A stretch of 64,000 nucleotides of DNA from positions 40,222,232-40,286,231 of the forward strand of contig OY776131.1 in assembly GCA_963675135.1 (NCBI GenBank), written 5' to 3'. Origin of the DNA: Galeopsis tetrahit. Its lineage: Eukaryota; Streptophyta; Magnoliopsida; Lamiales; Lamiaceae. Both the position numbers and the translations under genes were made by a program. Below the pieces are notes generated by a model. That model made no database searches. It worked only from the letters and a program-made list of their open reading frames with translations, and was not told the DNA's origin. Shown here in pieces: positions 34,928-46,130 of the stretch. The first letter of the stretch is position 1, and every line of letters starts with the position of its first letter.

Positions 34928-37012
34928 TCAAGAGAGGGGAATGTCATTGTTCCCCTCAGAACCTGCTCCTGTCTCCTCCGCTCGCCCACTGGAATCGCCT
35001 CCCTCTGCCTTCTCCATTGGAGCACCCGCTGCCACAGTAGCCACCGGAGTTGGATTATCCACATGAATGGGAAAAGCCATATCCTTCGCCGGTGCCAAAT
35101 CATCTAAGCTCCGAGCAGCATCCTTCAACTCCAAGATCGCCTTCCTCATCCCCGGCAACCACCAAGGAGTATTGATGTCTTCCTTCGCATCTCCGGGGAA
35201 CTTAGGGGGAGTATCCAGTTCATCCAATCGAAGAGCACGGGTATACTGACCATTAAAACCAGGGGCAGAATGTTCAGCCACAGCATTAGAAAACCCATGA
35301 TCGATGAAATGGGGGATATATGCACCCATTGCCCCTAAGAAGCTGCTGCTCTGAAGAAAGGCCTCCAGCCACTCCCGATGCAAGGTACCTAAGAACTTTT
35401 GACCTATGGCAGAGGTAAACAGGGACTCCATGCATAATTTCATACCAGCCAGGGGAAGAGTGACCTCGAGCTGTTCAACTCGCCTACCAAATTCCTTCTT
35501 CAACGAGACAATTTCCCCTGACAGCGTTGTTTGGAGTACTTTACACTTCTGATTGGCATCTTGTAACTCTGCTTCGAGTATCTCCTTCTTCACCTTCTCC
35601 AGCTCTACTTGGCTTTGGAGATCATCCACCAGCTGGAGGGACTGGAGAGCTCTTTCAGACATGTTGGAAAACAGGAGACCAAACTACACAATGAACAATC
35701 TGAAGAAGTAAGATATACATACTTTTTCTTATTAAATTATTCAGAAGAACATCTGTAGGGAGAATCTACCTGTGTAAAACTATGGGCAGCATGCACAATT
35801 CGCTCATCAGGGGACAAAGCATTGAGAGCCTCGGTGGCAGGGGTCGGAGTGTGACGCTCTATAAAAGCCAGGAGATGATCGACATTAATCTCATCAGGAG
35901 CATCGGGGGTGGCATTAGGCAGAGAAGATTTGGTTTTGGATTTCTTCTTTTTAACATCAGAGGCAGGGGGTAGAGTAGAAACTAAAGCTTTCTCAGTAGA
36001 GGAACGAGTGCGTTTAGCAACAGACCCAGGGGCAGGCTTCACTGGGGAAGGAGGAATAGGAGCCTTGGAGGAGCTTTCAGGGGCTGGAGACTTTGCAACC
36101 ATCGAGAGAGGAGTGGCATCACGGGAGATTTGAGTTAACCAACTCATAGCTGCACAAATAGACACAAAATGACATTAATAAACACTGCAGTTCCAATTTC
36201 GAAGACAGTACCAAGGAAAAAGAAATGGTATTACCATCGTCAGGGCCTAGGGGATAATCGGGGCGACCAAAACCGAAATGAGAGAGGGCTCTAGGATTTT
36301 TACAAATACTCATCACATCAAAAAAGCCATGGGCAGAGACATTGTCATTTAGATGGTTCATCACATCCAAGTTTAGAGAGGAACAAACAGAAAGAGGAGG
36401 ACGGGGCACTCCAGGGTTCTCATAAATCCATTCTTCGTGAGGAAATTCCCAAGGAGAAGGATTCGTGACAAAAAAGTAGTAGTCCTTCCAGTCCTGGACC
36501 CCCTCATGGAGTTTTTCCATGAACTTTCCGGTTCTGGAAGTGCGACCACAAGCATAAAAGAACCCGTCGGCAAACTTGCACATATATTGAGTTAAAAAGA
36601 GTTGGGCTGAAGGTTCGCCACCGTTTCCCTTCATCAGAATGAAGAAGCCTAACATCGCTCTTATAGCATTTGGAGTAAATTGGTTTAAAGGTATACGAAG
36701 GTAAGTAGAAATTTCGGAGAAATAAGGATGAATTGGAAAACGGAGACCTGCCTTCAGTTGGGCTTCCCAGAAGGCTAAAGTGTTCGGACCCGGAAAGTTT
36801 GGGCGTTCTTTCCTATGGGCTGCCCTAACTATGTACTCGGGAGGAAAGATTCCCGAACGGAGGAAGGCGGCAATTCGCTCAGAAGAAAGTAGGGAAGGAC
36901 CGGAAATTTTGTCCTTCAAAGTAAGGTCAGTTATGGGAAATATGGTGAGAGGGTTGGAGGTAGAAATCTCCATAGATATGGAGTCTGATGAAGTATGAGT
37001 GGAAGATGACAT
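34928..37012 (-). CDS. Antisense three-exon gene of the Ty3 element (Transposase_28 / Retand-type aORF)
   Basis: The gene runs opposite to gag-pol, between integrase and the 3' LTR. Exon 1 is 37012-36235, exon 2 is 36149-35770 and exon 3 is 35683-34928. The introns (36150-36234 and 35684-35769, 85 and 86 bp) start GT and end AG. Exon lengths of 778, 380 and 756 nt sum to 638 codons, and the frame is kept at both joins. Exon 1 carries the conserved block FWEAQLKAGLRFPIHPYFSE, then FTPNAIRAMLGFFIL, of the plant family catalogued as putative gypsy-type transposon (PF04195). Exon 2 is basic and Ser/Pro-rich (KKKKSKTKSSLP). Exon 3 begins with a coiled coil (LQSQVELEKVKKEILEAELQ). Such antisense ORFs are known in Tat-lineage elements; their function is not established. 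A ttaaata motif at 37241-37247 could be its promoter on the minus strand. The splice sites are inferred from sequence only. Confidence 0.8.
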
Positions 37013-37510
37013 GAGGATAGCGTAAATGAAAAGAGAAAAGAAGGAGTAGATACCTGAAACTGAGTCGGTTTTGGGAGGATGACAGAAGTGGCCGGAGAAC
37101 GTGCGCGGAGGAGTTGGAAGTTTACAGAAATGAAAATGAAGATGAGATAAGTTTGAAATGAGAGAAAAGAGGGTTTTTGGTGGAAAAAAGGGGTTTTGGA
37201 ATAATTACTCTAGAGAGAGAAGGGTAAAAATCGAGAAGAATTAAATACCCCCCCAATCGAAAGGCGCGTGAATGAAGAAGGGCGGCTTGATGTTGGCTCT
37301 GGACTGAACGCGTGGTCGCGTGCTTCGAGGGATGGATTGCGTGCGGAAGTGTAAAAGTCCTGGAGCTTTTTGAGGGCAATTATTACGAAAGGAATCAAAT
37401 CAAGAGTACTTTGAAGGGTATTTTAAATTTTAGGAATGAAATATTTCCTTGGTATTTATCTCAATATTATTGTTTTCCTACTCTCCTAAAAATTATTCCT
37501 TTTATGAGAG

Positions 37511-37523
37511 TAGGGGGGAGTGG
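37511..37523 (+). other. Polypurine tract of the Ty3 element
   Basis: The purine run taggggggagtgg lies directly before the 3' LTR and serves as the plus-strand primer. Confidence 0.85.
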
Positions 37524-37524
37524 T

Positions 37525-38285
37525 TGATGTAGATAAATATGTCGCTCTCTGAAGAGTCGACACGTGGAGACGGGATAACTTGTGGTAGTTGTGATTAGGC
37601 CAATACGTCAAGGGAACAGGATTAATACACCCCTGGACTTAAGCAGGGGAATTAGGGAAATCAGAGTAATTGGGCCTTTGGCCCATATTTGGAGAAATTA
37701 ACAGACCTTGGGCCGGGAAAGATTTAGCCCAAAGATGGAGCGTATAGCCCATCTTTCTTAGCCAAGTCAAAGGAATCGTTCAAACCCACGAAAATAGGAG
37801 TCGATATGCTGAAGAACCCAGTCTTCAGGGAGAGAGGCCGGGTCTTTAGGGATTTGAGGCTGAATTTACGGAGATAGGCCGAGAATTTAGGGAGAAGGAG
37901 TCTTCCCCTCTCCGCAGAGAGGGGCCAGGTATAAAAGCAAGGTTATTTCCATATCTTAAGGTTAAGTTCTTTAACATATACGTACTTTTTACATACTTTT
38001 ACACAAAATATACACTGATTGGAGAAGAAACTCCACTATATTCGCCGGAATTTCCCTAGACATACAGGGGAATTCCTCATTGATTTCGCCTACGATCGAA
38101 TCTGACTTGAGCGTCGGAGCTTATACGCCGGAGCCCCCCTCCGGCGTACTCTTGCAGGTTATTTTGGGATGCTCAAGGAGATTTCCGTGAAGATTGCCAA
38201 GGATAAACACGTGATTCAAATCTGTGATTAGCAGTGCTCGTAAAAGAACGATTGACATCTGTAAGTGTTCTTTTTCGACGCATCA
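37525..38285 (+). repeat. 3' LTR of the Ty3 element
   Basis: Same length as the 5' LTR. The differences found by eye cluster between LTR positions of about 180 and 385; the second half appears identical. Confidence 0.95.
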
Positions 38286-38886
38286 ATATTGAATGAGTGA
38301 ATGTTACACCTTCTTATTTCAAGATAAAATTGAAAGAAAAAAAATTGAAAGAAAAAATGAAAGTAAAAAAAAAATTAAATAAAAAAAGAATGTGAATAAA
38401 TTGTAGGAAAAAAAAATGAAAGCAAGAGAATGATTTTCTATGAGATGAACATAGATCTCTTCAATTTCACTTTTTCAAGCGAAAATAGAAAAATGTATAT
38501 TAAAAAAAATAAGTCGACTAAATTAATATACCAAATACAATACAAATAATATGCAAAAATAGTGAAAATTGATGCTAATTTAATTAAATACAACACATTT
38601 ATTCTTTATTAATGTTACTCCATAAAGATAAAAATGGTGATAAATCAAAAGTTTTGAAATTGATCAAACTTCTCACATTCCATTAATCCATCTTTATAAA
38701 AGAGAAATAGTAAGAGAAAATACATAAAAATAATATAAAATATAACCATAAAAAAGTCAAAGAAATACACTCACATGAGTGAAACTAATTATTATACAAT
38801 TTACAAATAATGTAATTGCTAAAAGAAACTTTGAAGTTTTTTTTATACTTAAAGAGGGAGAGAGAGTGGCCGAAGATAAAATAATA

Positions 38887-39108
38887 GGGTGAACTCGAGT
38901 GCATGTTGTGCACCCTAGTCCATGTTGCACTTTTCAGTTACTGACTTACACTTTTTGGTAAATGGTGTTGCACTTTTCAATTATTAAACTGTATAAGTAA
39001 TAATTGAAAAGTGCAACACCATTTATCAAAAAGTGTAAGTCAGTAAATTGAAAAGTGCACATGGACTAGGGTGCACAACATGCACTCGAGTGCATACTAG
39101 ACTTTACC
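38887..39108. mobile_element. Mutator-type foldback MITE, copy 2
   Basis: A perfect 9-bp target duplication, aaaataata, occurs at 38878-38886 and 39109-39117. The arms match copies 1 and 3 (cactcgagtgcatgttgtgc, then accctagtccatgttgcac). The left tip has lost several bases (gggtgaactcgag). Confidence 0.9.
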
Positions 39109-39967
39109 AAAATAATAACATGAGAGTGACGGATATAAAAAGATTAGAGATTTAACTATTGAGATAATCATGGTTATCCAAAATTTAAATTTTAAAATAG
39201 GAGAATTGATTTTTTTTTTATTTTAATAAGAATGCAGGAATAAGGAGAGAAATTTGGAGTAAAAAAATAAATTTAAAAATAATTATGATTTCAAATTTAA
39301 AAATAAATATTATGAGTAGATAATATTTAAATTATTATTTTAAGTTTAAAATTATAAAAATGGATTTTTTTAATCAGATAATGCGTGAGAATGCAGAGAT
39401 TTTGAAATAGACGATTTTGGTGAAAAGAGAGATTGTGATAGAGTGATAAAATTGTGACACGTGTCCCATTATATTCTCACAAATATAGAGTATTAAGATT
39501 TCCAACTTCAAAATTAATTTAATCTTTGGTCAAAATACCAAAATTAAATTCAATTTCAAATGTGACTTTTATTGTCACCCGTAACTCGAGATTCGATCAA
39601 ATTATACTAGTCAAATCTTTTGAACTAAATTCAAAACAAATTTATGCGCACAAATATTTAATTCCTTATCAAATATAATTTGACACTCCTTCTTTGAGCC
39701 CAAAAATTAATTAATTAATTTTTGTTAACAGCCTAAGATCCAGTCAATTTGAATCAATCACGAATTGATGGCTTACAACCAAAATTCAATCCAAACTTTG
39801 CCACTGTCGTATATAGGAGAAATAACATCTTGTTTCAATTCTCTCTTTTAATTTATCAACACAGCAATTCCAATTTAATCCTCTTGATTAAATTTAATCC
39901 ACTTGATTAATTGATATAATTAATCAACCATTTAATCCTCTTGATTAAATTAAATCCACTTGATAAT

Positions 39968-40250
39968 ACTCCCAGAACTTTAATCTGGAGCCTTAGACCA
40001 ACTCCCAGAACTTTAATCTGAAGCTTTAGACCAACTCCAGAACTTTAATCTGAAGCCTCCCAGAACTTTAATCGGGAGCTTTAGACCAACTCCCAAAACT
40101 TTAATCTGAAGCCTTAGACCAACTCCCAAAACTTTAATCTGGAGCCTTAGACCAACTCCCAGAACTTTAATCTGGAGCCTTAGACCAACTCCCAAAACTT
40201 TAATATAGAGCTTTAAACCAACTCCCAGAACTTTAATCTGGAGCCTTAGA
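39968..40250. repeat. About 33-bp tandem array, about 9 units
   Basis: Units of the form actcccagaactttaatctg + gagccttagacca recur with small changes (ctgaagcttt, ataTAGagct variants). Confidence 0.9.
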
Positions 40251-40403
40251 TCGAGCCTTAGAATTTCTAGTATTTAAAGAGATGAGCTTCCTCCTTATTT
40301 CTAAGACTAGCACGAGACGAATCCCTGACTAGCACGAGACGGATCCTCTTGTTTTGCTATCTTATTTCTGGTCTGAATGATGGGGTAGTAATTATCCAAA
40401 AGT

Positions 40404-40690
40404 TAATTAATTAATTATTAGTTAAATTAATTAATTAATATCTCTATTCTGTAATTAATTAACCTAAGTAATTAATTAACAGAAGTCAATTTTGTTCTCA
40501 GAATACTCGCCCCAAGCCTAATTAATTAATATCTCTATTATGTAATTAAGTAACTCGCCCCAAGCCTAATTAATTAATATCTCTATTATGTAATTAAGTA
40601 ACAGAAGTCAATTTTATTCCTAGAATACTCGGCCCAAGCCTAATTAATTAATATCTGTTTCCAGAATACTCGGTCCAAGCCTAACAGAAA
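40404..40690. repeat. Tandem repeat of about 70-90 bp, about 3-4 units
   Basis: Units combine cctaattaattaatatctct, attatgtaattaagtaac, agaagtcaatttt and cagaatactcg(c/g)cccaag. Confidence 0.8.
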
Positions 40691-40717
40691 CCTAACAGAA
40701 ATCAATTGTTCACTAAG

Positions 40718-41110
40718 TCATGCTCCATATCAACGAAGCCATGCTCCAACTCCGTCGCCACAGCCATGCTCCGAGCATGCTCCGACGAAGCGAAGCCATG
40801 CTCCAACTCCGTCGCCCACAGTCATACTCCAACGAAGCCATGCCATGCTCCAACTCCGTCGCCACAGCCATGCTCCAACTCCGTCGCCACCACATTGCTC
40901 TCCATGATATCAATCTCCATGCTCCAACGAAGCCATGCCATGCTCCAACTCCGTCGCCACCATGAAATCAATCTCAACAGAAATTAATCCACCAATTAAA
41001 ATATGTTTTCTCTCTTTCTCTTTCTAGATATCCAGTCTCAACAGAAACTCCAACGAAGCCATGACATGCTCCAACTCCGTCGCCACCCACCACCAGATTG
41101 CTCTCCATGA
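40718..41110. repeat. Tandem array of catgctccaactccgtcgcc units
   Basis: Variants of gaagccatgctccaactccg + tcgccaca recur about eight times. A larger block (aattaatccaccaattaaaa then tatgttttctctctttct) is duplicated near 40980-41040 and 41120-41180. Confidence 0.85.
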
Positions 41111-41215
41111 TATCAATCTCAACAGAAATTAATCCACCAATTAAAATATGTTTTCTCTCTTTCTTTTCTAGATATCCAGTCTCAACAGAAATTAATCCAC
41201 CAATCATGGAGAGCA

Positions 41216-41397
41216 TTGACACACTTATCTAATTAATTAATTAGATGGACTAAACGTTAATTATAAAATAATTGAACGTAACGTGGTATATTTAATGCTC
41301 ACCAATCATGGAGAGCATTAAATATACCACGTTACGTTCAATTATTTTATAATTAACGTTTAGTCCATCTAATTAATTAATTAGATAAGTGTGTCAA
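41216..41397. repeat. Perfect 85-bp palindrome in the copia 5' LTR
   Basis: Arms 41216-41300 and 41313-41397 are exact inverted copies separated by 12 bases. The right arm is genuine LTR sequence matching 19545-19645 of the other LTR; the left arm is an inverted duplicate. Confidence 0.95.
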
Positions 41398-41587
41398 AAC
41401 CCAATTAATCCCACATTAATTCCAACATAATATACATTAATTATAAAAGAAATACAACTTATTTTTTTTCCAATAAAAATATATTCAAGTAATATTATGT
41501 AAGATATCAAGTTAGATCGAGTCGAGTTCGAGTATTACGAGTTTTTCTCGCGTTGATCTCTAGTTTTAAAAAATAAACTCGACTGAG

Positions 41588-42201
41588 TAGGGGTGGTTCG
41601 GTACGGTATACCAATCATACCGAACCATACCGTTATCATACCGAAAATTTCGATATTGAAAAAATCCATATCGTTACCGTATCGAAATTTCGGTATACCG
41701 AAACTTTCGGTATGTAAAAATTCATACCGATACCGTACCGTAATTTCGGTATACCGAATTTTCGGTACGGTATATCGGTATGCCGTACCATATCGGTATA
41801 CCGATTCATATCGAAAATATTGAACCATCATTTCATATCGAAATACCGGTATACCAATTCATACCGAAAATATTGAAGTATTATTTTATACCGAAATTAA
41901 TTATTTAAGGTTTATTTTATTTATGTTTTAATAATTAAAGTTATTTTAATTTAAAAATAATATAAATTATTATTTTATTAAGGTTTCGGTATTTCGGTAT
42001 ATCATATCGAATACCGAAAAAATTTCGGTATACTAAAATACCGCGGTATGATCATTTTCCATACCATTACCGTATCAAAAATTTCGGTACGATATCATAC
42101 CGTACCGAAAATTTCGGTATATCGAAAATTTCAATAATATCGATATTTTTCGGTATGATAAGCTTGGTATACCGAAATTTCGGTATATTTACCCACCCCT
42201 A
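41588..42201. mobile_element. hAT-type non-autonomous element, cggtataccg motif family
   Basis: The ends are taggggtggttcggtacgg and, inverted, taggggtgggtaaatatacc. A perfect 8-bp target duplication, cgactgag, occurs at 41580-41587 and 42202-42209. The interior is filled with cggtata / taccgaaat repeats. No transposase. Confidence 0.93.
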
Positions 42202-42209
42202 CGACTGAG

Positions 42210-43084
42210 TTGGAGGAATTGAGGTTGAGTTTGACACTCCTCTAACTTGACACATTTACGACGCTAGCTAATTGAAGGATTAGAATGGTTGATCAAACAA
42301 GGGGAAAATATTAATTTGTTAGTGCAATTTTTTCGTTTACTGATATTGAATTCCTTGTTGGCTACACATAACAAAATCTCTCAAACAACTCTATCATTCT
42401 ACTAACTCCCTCTTTTTTCTTTTTACACCTTTACTCAAATTTTCAAATTACAATAATATTTTTTGAAATATTTTTAATGCATAAAATAAGAATATAGTCA
42501 CATGAAAATATGAGGTTTATTGTGTGTTTTTATCAATTACTATTGTATATTGGAGTACTATACTACTGATATTTGTTTATTGAAAAAATTAATAGTACAA
42601 CTTAACTAACAATTAATACAAACAACTTAATTTTTTTGTGAAATAATTAGTTAAATATTTCCTAGTGATATAATTAATATTTTTTTAATATTCATTTTTT
42701 TTTCTTTGGGACCAAGGTATGCATAAGCAATGTCCAGAAATTAGGGTGATGTTTGTTTTGGGATTGACTCAATCTCAATCCAAACTCTCTCAATCTATCT
42801 GTTCAAATACAAATCTAAATATCAATCTACCTCTATAATACACTTATACACCTATTTTTATACAATTAAATCACTACTCTTTTTCTTTTCAATCACTCAT
42901 TTTTTCTCCTATTTTTTTCTCAGTCTTACTTTTCTTTTACACGCATTGTCTCTCCTACTTTCTTCTCCCTCCTACTTTTCTTTCACTATTAACAATAATA
43001 AAATATTATAACATCTCTTGATGTGACATAAAATTACATTTACTTCTACTCCTCAATCCTTAACCAAACACAACTTACACACAA
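42210..43084. other. AT-rich intergenic DNA, no gene seen
   Basis: Only low-complexity AT-rich and CT-rich stretches are present (for example about 42880-42990). Confidence 0.5.
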
Positions 43085-43204
43085 TTAATATTTGGCAAAT
43101 ACTTGTATACACTTGGATGCACCATGCCCCCTACCTATGACTTTCCTGCTATTGGGCCTTTCTTGGGACTGGGCCTCAGATTCCAGTCACACACCCATCT
43201 CTTT

Positions 43205-43510
43205 ACTCAGTTCACCCTCAATAAACTCGCACCCACAAATTTTTTTAGTTCACCCAATAATGATTTGCACCCCCCTAATTTCAATTTCGATTTTTTATTT
43301 ATATTTTATCTGCACCCACTAATTTAATGAGTTCACCTCCTAATCATATTTTTACAACAGTTATCTACACCCGCTCATTTTATGAGTTCACCCCCAAATT
43401 ATTTTTTACCACAGTTATCTATACCCGCTCATTTTATGAGTTCACCCACATATTATTGTTTTACCACGATTATCTGCACTCGCACATTTTATGAGTTCAC
43501 CCCAAAATAT
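43205..43510. repeat. Left-arm tandem array of the Mutator-like element
   Basis: About five units of roughly 55 bp contain acccgctcattttatgagtt + cacccccaaa. Confidence 0.85.
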
Positions 43511-43849
43511 TTTTAGAAAAATAATCACATTTAAAAGAATATATTATCCTTTTATTAATGTACACAAAATATAATAAAATAAACTCTAAAAAATCGATTC
43601 ACCACCAAGTCACCCATATTTTTAAAAAAAATCGTAGAAATATAATTAATAAAAAAAATCGAAATTAGCCATAAATCTCGATTTTTTACTTTTTAATTTT
43701 CCTTTCCCCTATTCTTTTTCCATTTTTAATTTTTTTTTTCCATTTTTCATTTTTTTTTTTAAATTTTCCTACATTTCTTTTACATTTTTTGCATGTGTAT
43801 TTTTTAAATTTTAATACAATATAATATTATAGGCATGATTTTATTATAG

Positions 43850-44480
43850 TCGATCGGCAGTGCACTTGAATTTCAATTTTAATTTGATGAGTAAAGGACC
43901 TGCCGAAAATGCATGCCGATCGGCGGGTGACCCAACCACCACCATGCCCGACCACCCCCTTGACGGCGATGGCGGCGCTTCCGTCCCGGCCGCTGAAGCC
44001 CAAGACCCATATTCGAATCGCAATCGCGATTCTTCACTTCCATGACAATCGACATCATCTTCCATCTCGGCAACGATCCATGGCGCCCAAAATTCTCTTC
44101 TCATTTCGATCACCGACGCGACTGCTTCGATCAATCTCCCTTGTGTTCGCGATCCAGGAGCTTCTTCGGCATCAATGGCTCTCGCCTGCAACACTCGGAT
44201 CGACGCCGCCTCTCTCTCGTCGTTCATCTCTGCCTAAATCGAAGCTATATTGATTTGTCCGTCTTCTTCATCATGCTACTGTGCATCCTCTTCCTCCGGC
44301 TGACGGCAGCCCGACGGAGGAATGTGAGTATGTTGCCGATGGATCTCTAACCGGCCGACACTCAAAGCCGGTGACCTTGCTGATGAAATCTCAAACGACG
44401 ACTGCTGACCTAGGGTGCCCTCCCATTGGGCTAGGGTTCCCTTCAATTGGGTTTGGTAATGTGCACCCCCTATTATCTTT
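43850..44480. other. GC-rich passenger segment, possible captured gene fragment
   Basis: This stretch has strongly higher GC than the arms and overlapping open frames of 61-127 codons on both strands (longest 44227-43844, -). None shows a domain I recognise. The segment could be a captured 5' coding or UTR fragment from a host gene; the parent cannot be named here. Confidence 0.5.
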
Positions 44481-44519
44481 AGTACACCCCGATTTGCACT
44501 CCCTCCACTTTTTTTTTTA

Positions 44520-45060
44520 TGGTACTATTAGTTATTGGTACTGGTATTACTATTTATTGATTGTAGTATTACTATTAATATACAAATGAATTAAAATTAA
44601 TGATTACTGATTACGGTATTATTAATTATTAATTGTGGTATTAGTGGTTATTGTTTGTGGTATTACTGATTGTGTGAAATTATTTATTATTGTTTAAGAC
44701 ATTACTGATTTTTTTTTTAATGGTATTACATATTATTGATTATGGTATTACTTAATATAATTAGATTTGTGGAATTATTTATTATTGTATAAGATATTAC
44801 TGATCAATGTTCATGATATTACTAATTACTGTTCATTGTATTACTGATAATTGTTTTTGGTATTATTGAATATAATTGGATGTGTGGAATTATTTGTTAT
44901 TGTATAAAATTTTATTGATTAATATTAATGGTATTACCGATTACTGTTCGTGGTATTACTAATAATTGATTTTAGTATTATTTAATATAATTAGATATTT
45001 GTAATTATTTGTTATTGTATAAGATATTGGAGTACTAATTATTTTTAATGGTATTAGTGT
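44520..45060. repeat. Degenerate TA-rich array (ggtattactgatta units)
   Basis: Loose repeats of ggtattactgattattg and ggaattatttattattgta recur through this interval inside the Mutator-like element. Confidence 0.6.
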
Positions 45061-45071
45061 ATTACTGATTA

Positions 45072-45333
45072 CCCCCTCCATCCATGAAAAGTAGTCACAT
45101 TAGAGAGGGGCGCGTGTTTTAAGAAAAAGTTAGATGAAGTAGATAAAGTAAGGGTATTGTAGGATATTGTGGGGTCCATTGTGAATAAAGTGATTGTTTA
45201 TGAATAAAGTTGATGGCAATTTGAGTAATTAAGTGATGGTTGAAGGGTGATAGTTTCCAAAAAGGATATGTGACTACATTTTGTAGACAAAGAATATAGG
45301 GCAAATGAGACTACTTTTCGTGGACGGAGGGAG
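45072..45333. mobile_element. Stowaway-like MITE inside the Mutator-like element
   Basis: The ends are ccccctccatccatgaaaag and, inverted, ctccctccgtccacgaaaag, with TA at both sides (45070-45071 and 45334-45335). It is the intact counterpart of the split MITE at 13873-17690. Confidence 0.9.
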
Positions 45334-45706
45334 TATTACTTATTGTATTATTGAGTATAATAAAATCATACATATAATATTATTTTGTATTAAAATTTTA
45401 AAAAATACTAATGTAAAAAATGAAGAAATATATTTTTTTGAATAAAAATTGAAAATGGGAAGAAAAATTAAAAAGAAAAAAAAAATTGAGATTTATGCCT
45501 TATTTTGATAGATTTTTTAAATTATGTTTTTACGATTTTCTTTTTCTAAAATATGGGTGATTTAGTGGTGAATCGACGGTAACTCGACAATGACTCGACT
45601 ACATATTGTAAATGTATAAATTATGGTTGATTTTATTATTATATTTTGTGTAAATTAATAAAAAGATAATATAGTATTTTAAATGTAATTATTTAAAAAA
45701 AAAAAT

Positions 45707-46130
45707 TGGGGGTGAACTCATAAAATGAGTGGGTGCAGAGAATTGTGGTAAAAAAAATTAGGGGTGAACTTATAAAATTAGCGGGTGTAGAGAACCGTTG
45801 TAAAAAAGAAATGATTTGGGGTGAACTCATAAAATGAGCGGGTGCAGATAACTGTAGTATAAATATGATTTGGGAGTGAACTCATAAAATGAGCAGGTGC
45901 ATATAACTGTAGTAAAAAAATATTTGGGGGTGAACTCATAAAATGAGCGGGGTGCAGATAACTGTGGTAAAAAAATAATTTGGGGGCGAACTCATAAAAT
46001 GAGCGGGTGTAGATAATTGTTGTAAAAAAGAAATGATTTGGGGGTGAACTCATAAAATGAGTGGGTGCAGATAACTGTAGTAAAAATATAATGTAGGGGT
46101 GAACTCATTAAATTAATGGGTGCACATAAA
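45707..46130. repeat. Right-arm tandem array of the Mutator-like element
   Basis: About eight units of 53-57 bp read gggggtgaactcataaaatg + agcgggtgcagataactg. They are the inverse of the units at 43205-43510. Confidence 0.9.

Larger units (their letters stand above)
27098..38285 (+). mobile_element. Ty3/gypsy retrotransposon, Tat lineage, young and nearly intact
   Basis: Two 761-bp LTRs (27098-27858 and 37525-38285) are bounded by TG and CA, with a perfect 5-bp target duplication atatt (27093-27097 and 38286-38290). I count about six mismatches between the LTRs, under 1 percent, so insertion was recent. The order is LTR, primer-binding site, gag-protease, RT, RNase H, a second RNase H, integrase, tandem array, antisense gene, polypurine tract, LTR. 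The second RNase H before integrase and the antisense ORF are marks of the Tat (Ogre/Retand) lineage. One frameshift in pol is the visible defect. Confidence 0.95.
22881..39498 (-). mobile_element. Probable Helitron (non-autonomous) inside the copia element
   Basis: On the minus strand the 5' terminus reads TCTTAATACTCTATATTT from 39498 and is preceded by A. A gacacgtgtc palindrome lies about 30 bases in, as in many plant Helitrons. The 3' terminus at 22881 ends in CTAG followed by T, with a GC-rich hairpin (ccccgcgtaaaacgcggg) about 8 bases before it. TC start, 3' hairpin plus CTRR and A-to-T insertion are the Helitron rules. The two flanks are both copia sequence. No Rep/helicase was found. 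The interior is AT-rich with a degenerate repeat array and later insertions, including a Ty3 element; without those the Helitron is about 5 kb. Confidence 0.6.
39499..41215 (-). other. copia-internal region with three tandem arrays
   Basis: No gag coding sequence was recognised. Instead there are three repeat blocks, annotated separately, and AT-rich spacer. ORFs of 66-93 residues here are translations of the arrays. Confidence 0.55.
18951..41427 (-). mobile_element. Ty1/copia retrotransposon, minus strand, disrupted by nested insertions
   Basis: The 3' LTR is on the left (18951-19670), a polypurine tract (read inverted at 19671-19680) borders it, and the pol remnant lies at 20175-22880. The outer 5' LTR end is at the right (up to 41427, tgttggaattaatgtggg on the minus strand). 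A 5-bp target duplication, taata, flanks the whole at 18946-18950 and 41428-41432. Between pol and the 5' LTR lie a Helitron (22881-39498) with its own passengers and about 1.7 kb of tandem-repeat-rich DNA. No gag or primer-binding site was recognised, and the 5' LTR is rearranged. Confidence 0.75.

Noticed and set aside
40013..40195. Frame encoding repeated VGLRLQIKVLG
   Set aside because: It is a direct translation of the 33-bp tandem array; one-nucleotide unit changes move the frame.
43844..44589. Overlapping frames of 61-127 residues on both strands as host genes
   Set aside because: They overlap one another within a Mutator-like element and none shows a domain; kept only as a possible captured fragment.
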